Source of the DNA: Syntrophaceae bacterium UBA1411
GTDB lineage: Bacteria > Desulfobacterota > Syntrophia > Syntrophales > Smithellaceae
Direction of reading: 5' to 3'
Length of the DNA: 5,666 nucleotides
Assembly: GCA_002304995.1 (NCBI GenBank)
Contig: DBPV01000066.1
Location: forward strand, 4,845 to 10,510
The position numbers were made by a program, and so were the translations under genes. Shown in pieces: positions 5,293 to 5,666 of this stretch (positions within the stretch are counted from its first letter, which is position 1; each line of letters starts with the position of its first letter). Below the pieces are notes generated by a model that saw nothing but the letters and a program-made list of their open reading frames with translations, ran no database searches and was not told where the DNA came from.

Positions 5293-5666
5293 ATGAACAC
5301 ATTCATTACGTTTGAGGGAGGCGAAGGCTCCGGCAAATCCACGCAGATCCATCTGCTGGGCGAATATCTGCGGGAGCAAAACGTTCCCGTGGTGCTGACG
5401 CAGGAACCGACGGGCACGCCGATCGGACGCAAAATCGGCGACATCCTTTTCCACCGCGGCCATGCGGACATGTGCCCCGAGACGGAGCTTTTTTTGTTTT
5501 GCGCGGCGCGCGCCCAGCACGTGCGGGAGGTCGTCCGGCCGGCGCTGGCCGCCGGAAAATTTGTTTTGTGCGACCGCTTCTCCGACGCGACCTACGCCTA
5601 CCAGGCGGCGGGCCGCGGCCTCGATCCCCTTTTTATCAAAACCGTCAACGACTACTCGGCGCCCGG
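5293..5666 (+). CDS. tmk: Thymidylate kinase, N-terminal part (3' truncated by window edge)
   Basis: The first 124 residues of dTMP kinase, which phosphorylates dTMP to dTDP with ATP in the cytosol; the reading frame is open at the window end. The P-loop is FEGGEGSGKST (7-17) with K15. The nucleoside-binding segment reads TQEPTGTPIGRKI (36-48), where most relatives have TREPGGTP. The region TELFLFCAARAQHV (64-77) and the DR motif CDRFSDATYAYQAAGRGLD (93-111) match the family well. GGGAG at 5280-5284 lies 8 bases before the ATG, supporting the start. It sits 163 bases after the ferredoxin gene and beyond a terminator-like hairpin, so it probably begins another transcription unit. About 80-90 residues, including the LID region, are missing at the window edge. 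Identification is secure. Confidence 0.96.
   Translation, partial: MNTFITFEGGEGSGKSTQIHLLGEYLREQNVPVVLTQEPTGTPIGRKIGDILFHRGHADMCPETELFLFCAARAQHVREVVRPALAAGKFVLCDRFSDATYAYQAAGRGLDPLFIKTVNDYSAP

Noticed and set aside
5060..5296. 78-codon open frame across the ferredoxin end and the gap before tmk
   Set aside because: It overlaps the ferredoxin in another frame, runs through the terminator hairpin, lacks a ribosome site and resembles no protein.
1..5666. Mobile elements, CRISPR repeats, tRNA or rRNA genes
   Set aside because: No transposase, spaced direct repeats, cloverleaf or rRNA-like segment was found by reading either strand; almost all of the window is compact housekeeping coding sequence.

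Overview
The window looks like a GC-rich bacterial chromosome segment with every convincing gene on the + strand. Gene content and protein style suggest an anaerobic member of the Desulfobacterota (former Deltaproteobacteria), possibly near the Syntrophales. This rests on the MAYVITDEC-type 2[4Fe-4S] ferredoxin, the stand-alone Nfu domain, the MEP-pathway genes and the lipoprotein. The placement is inference from memory of such genomes, not a database result.

Layout: (1) the 3' end of dxs, the first enzyme of the MEP isoprenoid pathway; (2) an EcsC-family protein; (3) tlyA, an rRNA 2'-O-methyltransferase with S4 and FtsJ-like domains; (4) a 578-residue fusion of IspH, the last MEP enzyme, with a UbiA-superfamily membrane prenyltransferase-like domain; (5) a small lipoprotein; (6) a stand-alone Nfu/NifU C-terminal-domain protein; (7) a 59-residue 2[4Fe-4S] ferredoxin; (8) a rho-independent-type terminator; (9) the 5' part of tmk (thymidylate kinase), running off the window. 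Genes 2-3 are 10 bases apart, genes 3-4 overlap by 11 bases, and the other gaps up to the ferredoxin are 32-57 bases. dxs through the ferredoxin can therefore be read as one transcription unit closed by the terminator; tmk starts after a 163-base gap.

How it fits together: Dxs and IspH bracket the MEP pathway. IspH needs a [4Fe-4S] cluster and a low-potential electron donor, and the same run of genes encodes a likely Fe-S carrier (Nfu) and a likely donor (ferredoxin). The UbiA-like domain fused to IspH would place IPP/DMAPP production at the membrane next to a prenyl-handling domain. Its first Asp-rich motif is eroded and its second is intact, so its chemistry is uncertain. The fusion is the most notable thing in the window. 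No mobile element, CRISPR array, tRNA or rRNA was seen.
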